Shown: positions 47,901 through 62,900 of the stretch, piece after piece
How positions within the stretch are numbered: position 1 is the first letter of the stretch
How the letters are laid out: each line of letters opens with the position of its first letter
Position numbers and translations under genes: made by a program
DNA from: Spodoptera frugiperda
Taxonomy: Eukaryota; Arthropoda; Insecta; Lepidoptera; Noctuidae
Length of the DNA stretch: 64,000 nucleotides
Assembly (NCBI RefSeq): GCF_023101765.2
Contig: NC_064220.1
Coordinates: forward strand, 7,936,001-8,000,000
Direction of reading: 5' to 3'
The notes under the pieces: model-generated
Databases searched by the model: none
What the model was told of the DNA's origin: nothing
The model's input: only the letters and a program-made list of their open reading frames with translations

Positions 47901-50900
47901 ACAAAAAGGTGTAACCATGAAGCAAAGATAAAGGGTGTGTGTAAAATTCTTCTCGCATGTGACATGTTCACGCGGATATTGTGCTGAAATTAGTTTGTTA
48001 TACAATTTTTAGATTTAATAATAGATCATTTCAACGCGCCTGTCTCACTGAGCTCCTGTCAAAACTGTTTGAGAACGATGTTGGGGCGTGTCACTAGTCA
48101 CAATAAAAAATGGTTGAACTAGAAGCATAACATAATGTGCCATAAAAAATATTGTCGCATATTTTCTTGCATTTAAAAGGATTGGCGATGTAGGCGGGTT
48201 AGGTATTTTCAAAGCTGAATTATGTTTCGTAATAAAAGCCAGTAGTAAATTACGCCCCAACTGTCTAGTTAGTATAACTATCAATATTATCACATCGTTA
48301 AATTTAAGTTCACGCACGTACACTGTAGACCATATTCCTACTTCTCCATAAAAGTCACGTCAAACGAGACAGTGCCGTCAAATATTTAAATTAAAAAAGT
48401 AACACTTTTCGTATCCAAACATTGTATCAAAGAATGAAAGAAACTAGTTCAGATAAACAAAGATTAATAAACAACAACAGAAGTGTTACTTCGCGGAATC
48501 GTTGATGAGAATAAAGCGATAGCATTTCGCAATGGATAGAGCGTTACTTGGAACCACGTTACGATCTCGCAGCTAGACGGATGCGATGCCTCTCTCTTTA
48601 TTATTCCAATAACAATCCGTAATGAGTGCTCTGGTCAAACGTAAATAGCAACTTCATACATTTGAATGATGCCAATGTAAACTCTGTTCTATGGACTACT
48701 CTTTGGCGTTTTAGGGCTATCGCTTACTTGTATGTTGTCCACAAGAAAATTAAAAATCTTATCTAGCATAAGATTTCCTCTGCACAGTTAGCGCGGTGGC
48801 TGGACAAATGGCTGCCGTATAACGTATTGCGGGTTCGAAACCCACACGGAACAACTCTTTGTGTGATCCACAGATTATTGTTCCGAGTCTGGATGTCATG
48901 TGTATGTGAAATTTTATCTTTGTAAACGCACGCACGACACAAGAGAAAATCCTAATGTGGGGCAAACTAAAAATAATATTAATGGAATTGCCATTTTTAT
49001 TCCAGTCCCATAAAATTTTTGTAAGTCTCGATTTTTCTTCCCTAGTGAAGTTAATTACAACTAAACTTTATTCGCTAGCGATAAATTGCTAACAAAATGT
49101 GCAAAGACCCGTAATTAGAAACAAATATCCCGCGATGACATTTAAAAACAATTACCTACTCGTATTTACGAGAACACACGCAATAAATAGCCCAACAAAG
49201 ACGTACTTTTATTACAAGACAAACATTATTTGTGTTACATTTATTACGTATTCATAAAAAGTGTGTTACAACCCTAGGGCGGTCGTCGGTACACTTCAAA
49301 GGTGCACCTCACACTGGCTAGTTTACATTGTAACCTCTGTGCAGGAATGTTTACACTGACATTAGACTACTGACCTCTTATGACACTTGGAGAGTGGCAA
49401 CACAGGAAATCAATTGTGTGACACTGTCATGTCATAAATGTAGGGTGACCAGTTCAAAGGGTATATTTTCGTGCATTGAGCGTTTAGGATAATAGTTTAG
49501 GCTAGAAAATAGATAAGAACTTTAGTTCTTCTAGGTGTCTAAATCTATTTACTTTTCTATTATATATTTATGTGACTATATATTATTTATGTGGCTATGG
49601 ATAGTTGGTATATGCAATTGAAAGTCAGAAAAACAAGGCCCCAATTAATAAGTTTATTTAAATGTTTGTATTGAAACTAGAAGCAAAGTGTAAAAGAAGG
49701 TCATACGAGTATTAGCTTTGTTGTCGCCTTCTTAAATATAAATTACTCTCATTAAAAGTAAAATTATTTCAATTAAAACACTATACTTGAAAACTAGTTC
49801 AAATTCGAATAAACAAGCGGATGTTTCCCCTAAATACAGATCTATATTAATGAGCCTCCACATTTTTAGGTTAGAATGCGGTAGGCGTGTAGAAGACGAA
49901 CAATATTCATAATAATAGGCAGTCGCCAGCTTTGATCTGTCATGTCGTCAAACGAAACGAAATTATGACAGGATATTTAATTTAGTTCGGCCCCGACAAT
50001 GTTGACGGTTCGATCTGTCACTGATATTCATTAGGAAAAAATAAACGCGAAATTTATGCGAGACACAGTGATTTATTCGCGATCAATGTATTACTCTCGT
50101 CTTTGACGTCTACGAAAATCTAATCCGCTACTGTTGTGCCATTTGCGAGCCGAAGAGTGAGCAATTTAGTTTTTTCCCCCCGTTACTAATTGTACCACAT
50201 AACTCTTTCCAAAAGAACGACCTGTCATAATTCAGACTACGTTTTTTTACACGTCGCCATCTTTTTTAATTCTCGTTGAGTAAAGTCCCGTTAATAATTC
50301 TCTAATAACACAAAAATAAATTGAACACAAATTTCGTCCATCACAAAACAGGTAATAAAGTGAAAAGAAACAAAAATTAAGAAATTCTAATGTAAAACCA
50401 GATTTCAATCAGCATTACCGATGTAATCAAAGTGAAAAAAAAAACATTCAAAGGCCAGCCAATAAAAACGTTTGTACAGAATAGTAACTGTACGACGTTA
50501 AGATTAAGATAACAGTAATCCAAGTAGGTAACTGAATACATTTCTTTAATGCTGTCTTCTTGCTTTACACGTTTAATGAACTTTGTCTCGAGACTTGAAA
50601 ATTTGTGGTCAAAACATAATGAAAAACTCACTTACCGACGAACAGAAAAACTCGACTAGCCAGTCATCCAGCCAGTATGAAGAATATTAGTTATATTTAC
50701 GACACTTTTTTCGACGTTACCGAATGTTTTTATAATAAGAACACGGTTATCAGCAGTTTATAGACCCATTAATCATATTTTTTCGAGTGAAACACAAAAA
50801 TTACATACACGAAAAAAATATTATCGATACATTTTAACACCCTTCAAACTTCTACGATCCTATTAGCGAACACTAAAATGTATTCTGACATCTTTTTATT

Positions 50901-53900
50901 TCAAAAGATAAAAATAGTTCGAAACCATAAATATATCTTTAAAATCGAATTATTTAACCTGCAACACTAACCGTAAAAATCATCTAAAAGTCAAAGACTG
51001 TCAGTAAACGGGTAATTTATAAAACATAAAAAAAGGAATGTGCCAATATCAATCTGGGCAATTTACCACGTGCGTTGAGTCACAAGCTATGCCTATATAT
51101 TTTTAAAACTATTTATTTTAAGAAAAAAACTAATAGGAAAGTGGATAATAATATAAAGTTTACTCACAATAGAGGGGTCTGCTCGTAAATCCGTCTAGCG
51201 AAGCCGAATTAAAATCTATTCGTGTGGAATATAGGAGTAAATGGTGCGTGGACAGACAAATTTCGTATTATTTTGACGGGAGTTAAGATGTTGCATATTA
51301 AATATTTTTTCTAGTGAGCTTTAGCTGAAAGAACGAGTTAGAACGAGTTAATTCTAACAAATATCTACGCGTTTCTATTTAATCTACCATTAGAACAATA
51401 AATAATGATGTTCGGAATTATTAGTAATCAATTGTTTAAAAAGATTTATAGTAGTGATAGTTAAACCATATAGATGACCTAATTTTATTTTTTGTACCAA
51501 TCTATGGAACTTTGTTGGTTATATTTTAAAATACCTGAAAATATTTAGAACAGAACAGAACAAAATATCGTTTTCACATAACCTAATGTAGCATGTTATC
51601 ACATTGTCATTAAACATGTGAACGTGCCAATATTATGTACTACTTATTCATTTTTTTTCTGCCAATCTAAATATCTGTCACCACTTAATAATGAGGCATA
51701 ATCATTATGGCATGACCTTTATACTTGGTGTAATAAAAAAAATATTATGACTTCACGTTTTTCCTTGCTCTGTGATTTTAAATCTCGAAGATTAAGTAAC
51801 AGTCGTTAATGTATCTGTTCGGTATTCGAGATGTGCAATAAAAGAGATTTATAAGCGTAGCCTTCTGTAAACAATGTGAGGAGATTTTTGGCCGCATTTT
51901 TCCCTCGTAAAACTGTGAACGTCGGCATCACCACTACTGCAAAATTATAATATTTTGCCCATAATTTTCTTAGTTTTATGTCAACGCATTTAGTGTCGAC
52001 GATAGGTTAACGACTCTCCAGGTCGACCAGTCCGAAGATTGATACCCTAATTTATTGCGCATTAAATTCTTACACTCAACGCCACAAGTATGTGGAATTT
52101 ATGTTTCCTTATTTTCTTCGCGTTCAGAAAAAACGCAATTTATTACATCATGCCACTGAAACAATAATTACTGTAGTACGAAGATGTATAAGGATCTATT
52201 TGTGGACGGATAAAGGATAATCCGAAACACGATGAACGTTACAAAGCGTTGTGCATTCCCATACGCACTTCGACCACCAACAATGGAGGGCAATTAATAA
52301 AAACGGCTTTTTTTTGAAAAAGGAAAGGAACCGGGACGAAACGCGCGACTCCCGCGCACCTTATGTTAGTCTAGGGTTGCCAGATATGATTCTTATCAAG
52401 GTGTACACATCCGAAAATCCTGAATATTTATATGACAGATAAATTGCATCACTGTAAACACATTTTTAAATGAAATATGTTTTGTAATCATTAGGAATTT
52501 TAGTCAAATTAGACTTTTAACTATAATTTTCTTTAAGGTAAAGATTTGGTATACTTTTAAAGGTTCACCAACCCTATAGGTAACGCATCACGAAATATAC
52601 GCTCATCCGCGCACTTCGCACGAGATCACGTTCCGCGCATTATTTTGATGAATTCCAATTTCGAACGCACATACGCCATTTTGTTTTCTTTTCTTTTCGG
52701 CCTTTTGTTGTAGGGAAATCATTAAAAGGGAATTTGTATTTTTAGATTCCTTAACAACGCTGTGAAGACATTAGATTTACTTTTTTTGCTGTGTCTGTTT
52801 AGGGACCATAGATGAGTTACTTAGTAGTAGTAGTAGGATGCCATGTGCTTAAACTTAATAACTTTCGATTTTAATAAATTATGACAAAAGATTATTGACA
52901 TAGTGAAGATATTATTTTATTTTAACGTAGCTATGTAGTCGATTTTCACACAAGTTCTGTAATATTTACTTCAAAATGATTAACTAAGTACAACCCCAAC
53001 TCAACGATTCCATTATGAACCTTAAAAACAATGAAATAAAACCATAATAAGGGAAACAAATAAAAGTAAAAAGTTGGCAATTAAAAATTCATCAAGTGTA
53101 CAATTGAGAGAGACATAAACAACAGTTTATTGCTATTATTAATCAACCAGTTAAAATCTCGCGTCAGTTTTGTAGGTGACTATTGTGCGGTGCGCCTTTC
53201 ATGCACGGTGTGACAACCGGTAATAAATCGCGAGTGTTGCCATCAGTATAAATGTTACAAGAATTACAAGCCGGCCTTTTTAAACTTTCAACCAATTATT
53301 AACAACTTACCTGGTTTTTGTTTTAATGTTCGCTTGTGGTAAGGAGCGATGGCGTTTTGTTTTTACCCGACTGTTAAAAGCGTTATATTTTTCGTGCGTG
53401 TTTTGTAGTTTACGGTCCTTATGTAAGAAGTTATTGACTCTGCAGTAAACACCTAATAAGTAGTTACTCTCATTTAATTATTTAAATCAAAATTTTAAGT
53501 ATAGAAGACATTGGTACCTATTCACATTAGAAAACACGTTTTCATTATGACAAAATAACACAGTCTCATTATTCCAAACATATCTTTCGAAACGAAGACT
53601 TATTAATAGGAAAAATAAAAATACAAAAAATGCTTTATAATATTCACAGAAGCCCGTCTAATTAGCGCGATACAGCCAACTGTCATAAAAGGTAGAAAAA
53701 AAAGAAAAAGAGAATGAATGTTAAGCTTCTGTTTCTATTGAAAAACAAAATACTGAAGAAATTTTTTTAAAGAGAAAATAATATAAGAAAGAACGATTCA
53801 TCCGAGCGCTCGTTGCCCGGTGCTCTATTCAGAAACAACTTATTAAATAAATTAACCGCAAGTCGGTGGAAAAGGAAAACTAAGGCGGTACACGAAGCCA

Positions 53901-56900
53901 CCGAGTAGCGGGTATGTAAATATATCGATAGTAGACTAACTTTGGCTGCACGGTTGGCGCAGTAGCTGAGCAATCAGCTAACTGTGTAACGTAGGTATTG
54001 CGGTTTTTATTCCCACATTGGATATTTTTTATTGTTTCGATTCTAAGTATAGGTATAGGTATTTGAAACTGGTTATTATAAATGCACCGAAAACTTTTCG
54101 ATTAAAAGAATTTCATCTTGAACTTAGTTAAAATTCAGTCGATCTGTTAGTTATTGATACATTCATAGAAACCATATTACATGTGGTATGGATCCAAAAA
54201 CTATTTTCTCAGAATTATATTATAATTTCCGATTAAATCTTAATTGAGAAACATCGATATATTTTCATAAATACGTTACCCCGTCTCTAATCACCGTGGA
54301 CTGTCTCGCTTCGCTAGGACAAAGCTGTTAATTCCTTAAAACTCAACTCTATTCTGCTATTTCAATGCGAACACTATTCTGTGGTGAAGAAAGCTTGCAA
54401 ACATAATTAGAAATATCCTACACATAAAAAGCTAGGATGAACTGAAGTAAATAGGTATTTCAAAGTTAATTAATAATTGAATTATTACTCTAAGTGATGG
54501 ATATCGTTGTTTGGCTAAAACTTGCCTTTATGATATATCTACTAACAAATCAATTCTTTAACAATTTCAAGAGAAGAAATGTTCAATCATTAAATTTCTG
54601 ACCACTACAAAACCGTCTCCCATTTTCTATAGAACCACACAATTTTCCTTTCAGCGCATTTATCGATAAAGTACACAAGGATGTTCGCATCCCTACGACG
54701 CCTCGGGAACGCGGCCCAGATTCCCAACTTTTCATCACTCTCCTCGCCTTCCCAGCTTATTGTGTCCGTGGGAACCTTTATTACCCCCATAGAAAACCAT
54801 GAATGCGGACTAAGAAAAGCATTTGTGTACTGAATACATACAAAGAACCATGTTTCAGTTGATTCCGTAGCTGTTAGCTGTTTCAGACGTCTTTTCATTT
54901 CGGTATTTTTCGATTGGGGCAACTCTATTGGCTGCGGACTTGTTTTGTATCGGTAAATGAGTTTCGTAATGCAGAAAGGTTAATTTATTTTCAGTAAGGT
55001 TTTGTTTGGGAGTATATAGGAAGGTCCCTTTCAAGCTTTCGCCGTTGTATGGCGTTTGATTGTACTACATACTTCTTTAAGTGTATTAAGATTGAATTGA
55101 TTTTGGCGAGGCTTTCTTCGAAGTCAATTAGCTTTTTTATGGTTAGGATCTCTTTAAATCTAACCTCCCATTCTATCCATTCATAAGGAATGACAATAAT
55201 ATCCTAATAAAACGTTATTGTATAGAGAGTGTCAAGTATTTATTTTTCAAGGCAGTAAAGTAAATATTTTTTTACTAAAGCTATTTAGAAACATTATTAA
55301 TGGTACCATTGCAAATATAACAGATCTTATAGCGAAAAATACGCCTCAGTATTCCCCACTCAATCTAAAAATAACAGCTATCATATCATATCAAAAAATT
55401 GCCAAGATTCATTTCGAACAATAAAAAAAGAAGGCTCAAAATATTTTCTTAGTGGTGCTTGCTTGAAAATGCCATTCAGACATATTTTCCTTCTTCACAA
55501 AAGTTTCCCAGCTTCCCCGGGTAACTAAGCGTGCACTACTTAATTACGAAACAACCCCCTTTTCATCCCCGTGCTTTTTCCTCCAACTTCGTCCGAAAGG
55601 GGACAGATAATTTTCCTTCAGGATTGTTTTTGTACGAACCAAAAATGAAGTTGATTTTTCCGAATACGATTTTACTTTTGTTTTTAAAATGTATTCTGAA
55701 ACATTTGTAATCATTATACTATTTTCAGATATTCTTTGTTAATTTTTATGATTGGTTCATAGACAGATTTATTATTGTGACATTTTTTAAGGAAGAAAAC
55801 TCTTTAGTTGTCTGTCAATGAACTATAAATACTCGCACAACAAGTACTAGGTTATGTACCCTTAATACGAGTTTTCTTTACGTTTAAAATAATCGAAACT
55901 AAAGCGCATTCGGCTCTATGATTGGTTAGTTTTTTCGAGCCGACCCATCAGAGCTCTTGCTTCGATTACATTAAACGTAAAGCAAATTCATACTAAGCGT
56001 ACTGTTCTGAACTAAGGTTCCTGATCTTACAAAGTTATTAAAATGTATGTAAAGGAAAGTTTTGATGAGAAACTGTAGATTAATACTTGTATTATTACAA
56101 CAGCTACTAGCTACTAGATACAAAGGTGAAATCGTGCTGTAGACTCTAAGATTATAGCATAGCGTTGTAAATATCTTTGTGAATTGTGTTATTGCTTTTA
56201 ATATGTATGCAAATTCTTAAAGGAAGATCGAGAACTTTATATATTGTTCTGAGAAAACGTGTTGACGATTTTAATGGAGCTACTGATTAGTTGCTGTGCG
56301 TGAACAGTTATTTGTAGTTAAACGTTGTCCGTTATTTTGCGGGCCAGCGAAGTTATTGTAATTAGTGATGGGAAAGGTTTAAGATGGAGTTATCGATGGA
56401 GTGGTTTAAAAAGGCTAATTTATTCGCTTATAATTTTATTGCTTGGCTATTTCCAACACCCAAATTAGGAAGGAGTGAGAGTATTAGATAATTGTATGGA
56501 GTTACTTACCTATCACTTTTATATGTTTTATTAAATCGCGTTTCATTTATTATACTATATTCGTATTCCAATATAGCATCGAAAACATTTGTTCAGCGCA
56601 TGTACTACACAAGAATTTTTACATAAGAATAACTATTTCACGTACATAAAAAACACGCAACATCATAAATCACTATCTAGTTAGTAAATTATAACTAAAC
56701 CAACACTATGAACAACAAACAATGTATTAATGGATTTCACCAGATTTTTACAACCTCTAACGTAGCTGGGTATAAAACGGCTTATGAAAAACTAAACATC
56801 GTAAATGCTGACTGAAATGACGCCAGTAAACGTCTTCTGCAAACCATAAACTTCTATTTATACCTACCATCCATTGTTTTCACAATGACGGCTAGCGAAT

Positions 56901-59900
56901 CAAATTATTGGCTAGCATAGAGTAAAGGAAAATCGTCCGTATCATAACGTTGTAAAGCGTTACAATCGCGTGAAAAACACGTAGCTACGTAGAAGAGGGG
57001 ATAACAATTGTCTATTGTGTTGGCTATCTCTTTTGCGCATCGGTGCGGCGACTTTGTGAGTGGAAGACGGAGGTATATTGCTGTTTCACTCTGTCACAAT
57101 GATCGGTGAAAATGGGCACGCCTTTGTGGTGTAGATTTTCTTCTATTCGTCCGTTTAGTGATGTGTAGTAAAATTTTGTGCGCATGTCTGTTTTGTGATC
57201 ATTTTACGGTTTTGTACTGAAAGATTTGGATCGTCATTGTGGGCGGGTAACAATGGACTTATATTTATAGCTACTTACATAAGGATTGTTTAGTTACGTA
57301 GTTATGCTTATGTAATGGGTTTGGGAATGAGTAAAGATAGAATAGACATGTACGTGATGATTAGGAGTGTCTTGTATTATAGACAAATGGAACGTATAGC
57401 ATTTTTAATAAACTGAAAGGCAAAGCTTAGTATCACGTAATCAAATCTTTTAATCTAGCAATAAAAGCAAACTTTATATAGGTGTACGTTTCATATCAAA
57501 TTGTCACGTACTATTTTACGATTACTCCTGTGTAGTTACGATTATTATAATGAATGTTAGAGGTAATCGTAAAACGTCTTCGTTTTCTTGTTGGTTATAC
57601 ATTACAATTAGATATTCAGTACCGGTTCCTGGTGAAAGACGTTTTGTGTTTTTTATGGTATAAGCCGGTAAATAGTCAGACAGATCTCATGATGGTAAGC
57701 TATCGCTGACGCCTGTGGGCACCCGAAACACTAGAGGCGTTACCATTGCGTTGCCTACCTTTTGGGGATTAAGAATTTGGAAGTGAAGTTCCTTAAATAC
57801 CTACAGTCTACAAAAACAACAGTATGTTTTCTTCATTTCTAAGTTGGTAAGCAATTAGAACGATATCTCGAAATGCATTTAGCTCGAGTGATAAAAAAAT
57901 GTATCAAACATACTAAAATTTTTCTCGATAACGACAAAGCAAAAACTAAGAGTAGACAAGATCGTAAAAAATGCACTCGTTTTTATGTAGTGGACAAACT
58001 ACTAAATTACTTAGTGCAATAAATCGATTAAGAGCCGACTACATTTAGTAATTTTAATGTTAAACTTAAGCAAGTTTAGAGCTATTAAAATTCTACTTAA
58101 GATAAATTTTAAGTAGTGTTTCTAATTTGTGTGAAGCATGTTTAAAATAGTTAAATAGTAACTAAGTGATGTATGATGGAACAAATAGGGGTGCTGGCGT
58201 ATGCCAATCATAAATCGTTTCTCGATGACTAATCGTTCTGTCAGTAAACTAATCGATAAACTGTACTTTGTACATCACTAACGTTGAGTACAGTTTCGAA
58301 ATTCAAAATTAGCTGTTGAGATTCTGTTCTTTATTTAAATTCGAATGAAAAAGAAAAATCGAAACGATTTTGAAGATGGAACACTATTCTTTATTCAAAT
58401 AAAATCGTTGGTGATTTTAAATATTGCAATGTAAGTTGCCAGTTACTTTTTTAATCTATTTCGTAACTTTCATAAATCGATACCACGCCATTTTTGACCC
58501 TAAGTGTTAGCTAGATAATTATAATGTATGCTAACTACTTATTACAATGCAATTTCGTGACTAGTTCCTTATTTCGGTAATCGACAACTTTTTCTTTATC
58601 GTAACAGTAAAACAGCAACGCATATAAAAATAAAACATTCCTTTAAAGTAGTCTGTTAAAAAGTCATACCGCGCTAAAGAGCGTGTCGCCACCAACATTT
58701 AATATTATCTTTTTAAAGTTTTTAATCAAAAATGTTGTCAACACATGTCTGTCCGTCACTTCTGTAGTTTTCTTTCAAAAACTAATTGGTCTGACACGGT
58801 TAACCCCTCGACATTCGAGGGACATGTATATATTTTTTTTAATTTGAAATATTTTTTAAAGAGCAACTTGTTGACTCGCTTTACCGGGTCGCATTTGACG
58901 GTTAATGGGAAATGACACCTTTTAAAAAAAACTGTTCCTGTTTTAGTTTTGATCCGACAGTTCATTCTTGAAATATTTTTATAATTTTTAGCTTTTATAT
59001 TTTATTTGGACTTATGTTTTATGGTATACTTCTTTATGGTTAGGCAGACATTGGTTGTTGCGTTTATAGTATTCTTTATTAGAAATTAGAAACTTTACAA
59101 GCGAAGTAATAAGTAGGTACGTACCTAATGTAGGATGTAGGCCTTTGCTTATCATCTTAAGGAAAATGTTGCGTACACGATAGTATTTATATACCTCTTA
59201 TATGGCTATGTAAATAGTCACTTATATACATAATACAGGTCCTCTTCCATTCGCCATCCCCATCACAGACAAAACAAACAAAGGTCATGCAAAGACGGCC
59301 ACCCCACTAATTTATTTGTTTTTAATTTTTAAAAACAGAACGCGGAAACGGACCAATGAGACGCGTCCTCCGACTGATTGTCAATTAGCGACATCAAACG
59401 GGCTTTTTGCGAATTAAGCGGTGTCGTTTGTGTTCATTTTTTGTCCGGCAGCCGTCGCGTACTAACGTTTGATGCGTTTTTCCGTTTATACGTTTCATTT
59501 TCATATTTCCGTTTGTCTGGCCCTATGGGGAGAGCACAATATAGGGTGTCTGCGTAGGTACATACGCCGATGCTTTCCATTTATTTCGACGATATTTTAA
59601 TTCGAGTGAGTGCCCCGTAGACAGATTAAAATTTTGTTTCGATGCGTTTTTTTTTGTTGCTTCTGAATTCCCGTAGCTATGTATAGAGTTTGTTTTGTTT
59701 TGTTTTGAACGTGTACTAAGCTCGTTTGTTTACTTTATTTTTTAATTTTGAAATTCTAATTAAATTACTTTTAAATGAAATGTACCTAATAGGGAAGCTA
59801 ATCTATTTAAGCACTCTTTGGAGTTAATGTGAATTGTCTACTATCGAATAATCTGCCGAAAAAATACTTTTACACAGTATTGGAGCCATTTGCGCGGCTC

Positions 59901-62900
59901 TCGCATTTACCTACAACACGGCCAACGAAGCAGGCAATACTTTCATGACGAATACCTTTTTATTTTGGCACCATCATCCGTCAAAATGAAACACTGGCAG
60001 GCGCGCCAAACAAAACAGTCTGGTTCTAAAGACAAAACATAAAAAAGTCTATGAATCGAACGCGCCGTATCGAACGCTATTCGGAATGCACCGAGCACAG
60101 TCAACAAAGGGACGGTTTTGAAAAAAACGCGCGAATACGAACGCGGCCCGCCATTAGCCGCTCCCATTTGCACCGCTATAGACGAGCCTCTTCAATCTAT
60201 ATCGTCAACAATTATAGGGCTGCTGCGTAGTGTATGCAAATCACTTGTTAGTAGATAATAGAGCAGAATTCTAATAATTAATTCTAATCATTAGAACTTA
60301 AAACGGGATATTTACCATGTTTATTAGTTTTTGCGAGTTTCCGATTTTTCGGCACTGTTGCAAGTGCTATTATCACTGATGATCTGATATTATTAAGTTT
60401 ATGCTGGTCTCCTTATTTGATTGTATGTCATGCTACATTTTACTAGTTATGTTATAAGACCCATTTAATAGGAAGCTCATTTCCATATGACGGACACAAT
60501 TCTGAACTCCAAACTATATACAAATATTATTCGTAATAACAAATTATAATCAAACACGATCCCTACAACAACAAAAAAGCCGAATTTACAAAATAAATCT
60601 GACAGCCCTACACAGAGGGCATGTGATCGAGTGTTGTTCGAGTTTTTATCGCTGATTCATTAGCAAGAGAGTGTCTTTGTTGCTGACTGTACGCGCAGCA
60701 CAATAATGCATTCAACATGAAAATTGATTCCAAATGAAAGGATACACGCCATTGTATACATTGCTAATTGAAAATGAATCCACGCTTGTAATTAGGACTA
60801 CATTTCGATTTAATCTTGCTATTGTTACAGCATTTGTAAATGTTTGATATAAATATACAAATTAATGAGAACGAAATCAGGCTTCCATAATTGAACGGGA
60901 AAATAATTATGATGGCATTGTGTGAAAGGAGATTAAATTATTTGTATTTAAACCTTTAAATGAATTATCGTTTGTTTTTCAATCCATATGCAAACATGTT
61001 GATTATGAACACATAAACTCTTTAGAACACCAAACAACAACGTTATATAGACACTACAGAACATAAAAAGACAATCCCTGGTCTGAATAAAAAAGTCCTT
61101 ATGAACATTCACGGGCCCGGAACAAACCTAATTTGTAAAAAGGGTAAACAAAAAGTAGAAGTCGAGGGAGGAATTACAATGAATGAGAGGTTCATCCTCA
61201 CATTGGATCGTTTTAAGTCTAAAACCAGTCGTGGAGTTAGGATTTTGTAGGCAATGATGATGAATATTTAAGATATAGTATTTTGTGTGAACTGCAACGA
61301 TGATTAATTTAGGGGCCAAATATTGTTTGAGTACAGAAAATTTTGCACTAATCTGAATGGATACGTTTGAAAGAAGAAATAAAAGAAAATAAATTAGAAC
61401 AAAAAATTACATTAGTTACTGAAAAATAAACTCAATATTGCAAAAAATCCAAGAAAAATGCTAATATATAATTTCTCAAATTATCCTGAAAAAGGTTGAA
61501 TAATTATAGAATCAAAAGGTAGGTACGAGTAAACGAGTATATATATCCCTTGTCCCTTTAACAAATTAAGCACAAAGAGCCGTACATAACGAACCGACCC
61601 ATCATCACCCATACATTAAGTTTTATTATACAAAAAGACAAAACATTCCAAAGGAAAGAAATACCGCAATACCTCATAACAATTATCCATAGCATTGTGG
61701 AAAATTTATGCTATGATGTACAGTTGAATTCTTGAAACGAACACTTAAACACTAGAGACCTGTCAATTCCATAAATGTTCATGAAATGGAACAATAACGA
61801 ACAGTTTACGAACCAAACGTAAAGTTCCAAAACAGGAATAAACCTCCATTCCTTAGCCCTTTTCAATTCGTGACCTAGCATGCAAAACAGATGTCTGGAG
61901 CTAGATAAAAGCCTTTGAAAACAAAGTATTACCACTCGCTCCAAAGTGGGGTGGAGAGGTCAAATACAATCGTGTACTTCTATTTTAGTATCTCTTGCTA
62001 TTCTAATTAGTGAATGCTGTGATTAGTTTCGCTTTGTATCACAGTTCTTTTCAAAAATATGGCGTTTGTTGTCTGTTAAAATTGTGTAGAATAATGCTAT
62101 CAGTGTATTTGTTCTCAATCATAATATATTATTGTGTCATAGTTACGGGACTACATGTATGATCCTTTTCACCAAAAATAAACTAAAAAATCGTAGGTGA
62201 ACTTGTGAAAATTCCAATCAAATTATCGAAACTTTACGCTTAAAAGCCGACCAATTATAATATCATAATTGCCCACATTGCAGACGTTTGATAAATTAGT
62301 ACTAGTTTCATGTATCAAAAAAGTCCTATTAAAATGGCAAGTACGGATATTTTTTATGATAAACCAAGTCCATTTAGAATCGAACTAACAAAAAGTACAG
62401 ACAAAATAGCTATTGATAAAAATAAAACTTTTAAAGCGAGTTGTTCAAGTGCCGGTGTTGAAGAATTTCGAATTAAAAATCCCTTCGGCGCGGAAACACA
62501 AGACGGGAATAAGCCTCAATCTATTTATCTCCCGCGATGCTAATCCGACAAACTTCATTACAACAAGTTGGCAGCTGCAAACGAGGTCATCTATGTACTA
62601 TATTTTTAATACAAAATATGAAATAAGATAGTATTGAAGGAGTGACAAAAATTGGTATCACCAATTTTTCTAGGAGATCAAACGCGTCAAAACTAATAAG
62701 TATATCGAGATCAATTTTTAATTCGTAAGCTGAAACTGACGTGATACGTCGCCGATTGTTATTAATAACAAATATTATTGGGTCAACTAAAATTGTGAAT
62801 GTGTTGAAATTGAAATGTAAGTTTCTATGATATCTAGAGAAGACAGAGAAGACACTAGAATATGAAATTCCTTTTGCTTTATTTAAATCTAACAATGCAT

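Noticed and set aside
54605..54922. 105-codon minus frame
   Set aside because: No recognised domain and no supporting neighbouring exon. Left as chance.
62587..62895. 102-codon minus frame near the zipper exon
   Set aside because: Strongly AT-biased composition and no phase-compatible splice link to the exon at 63047.
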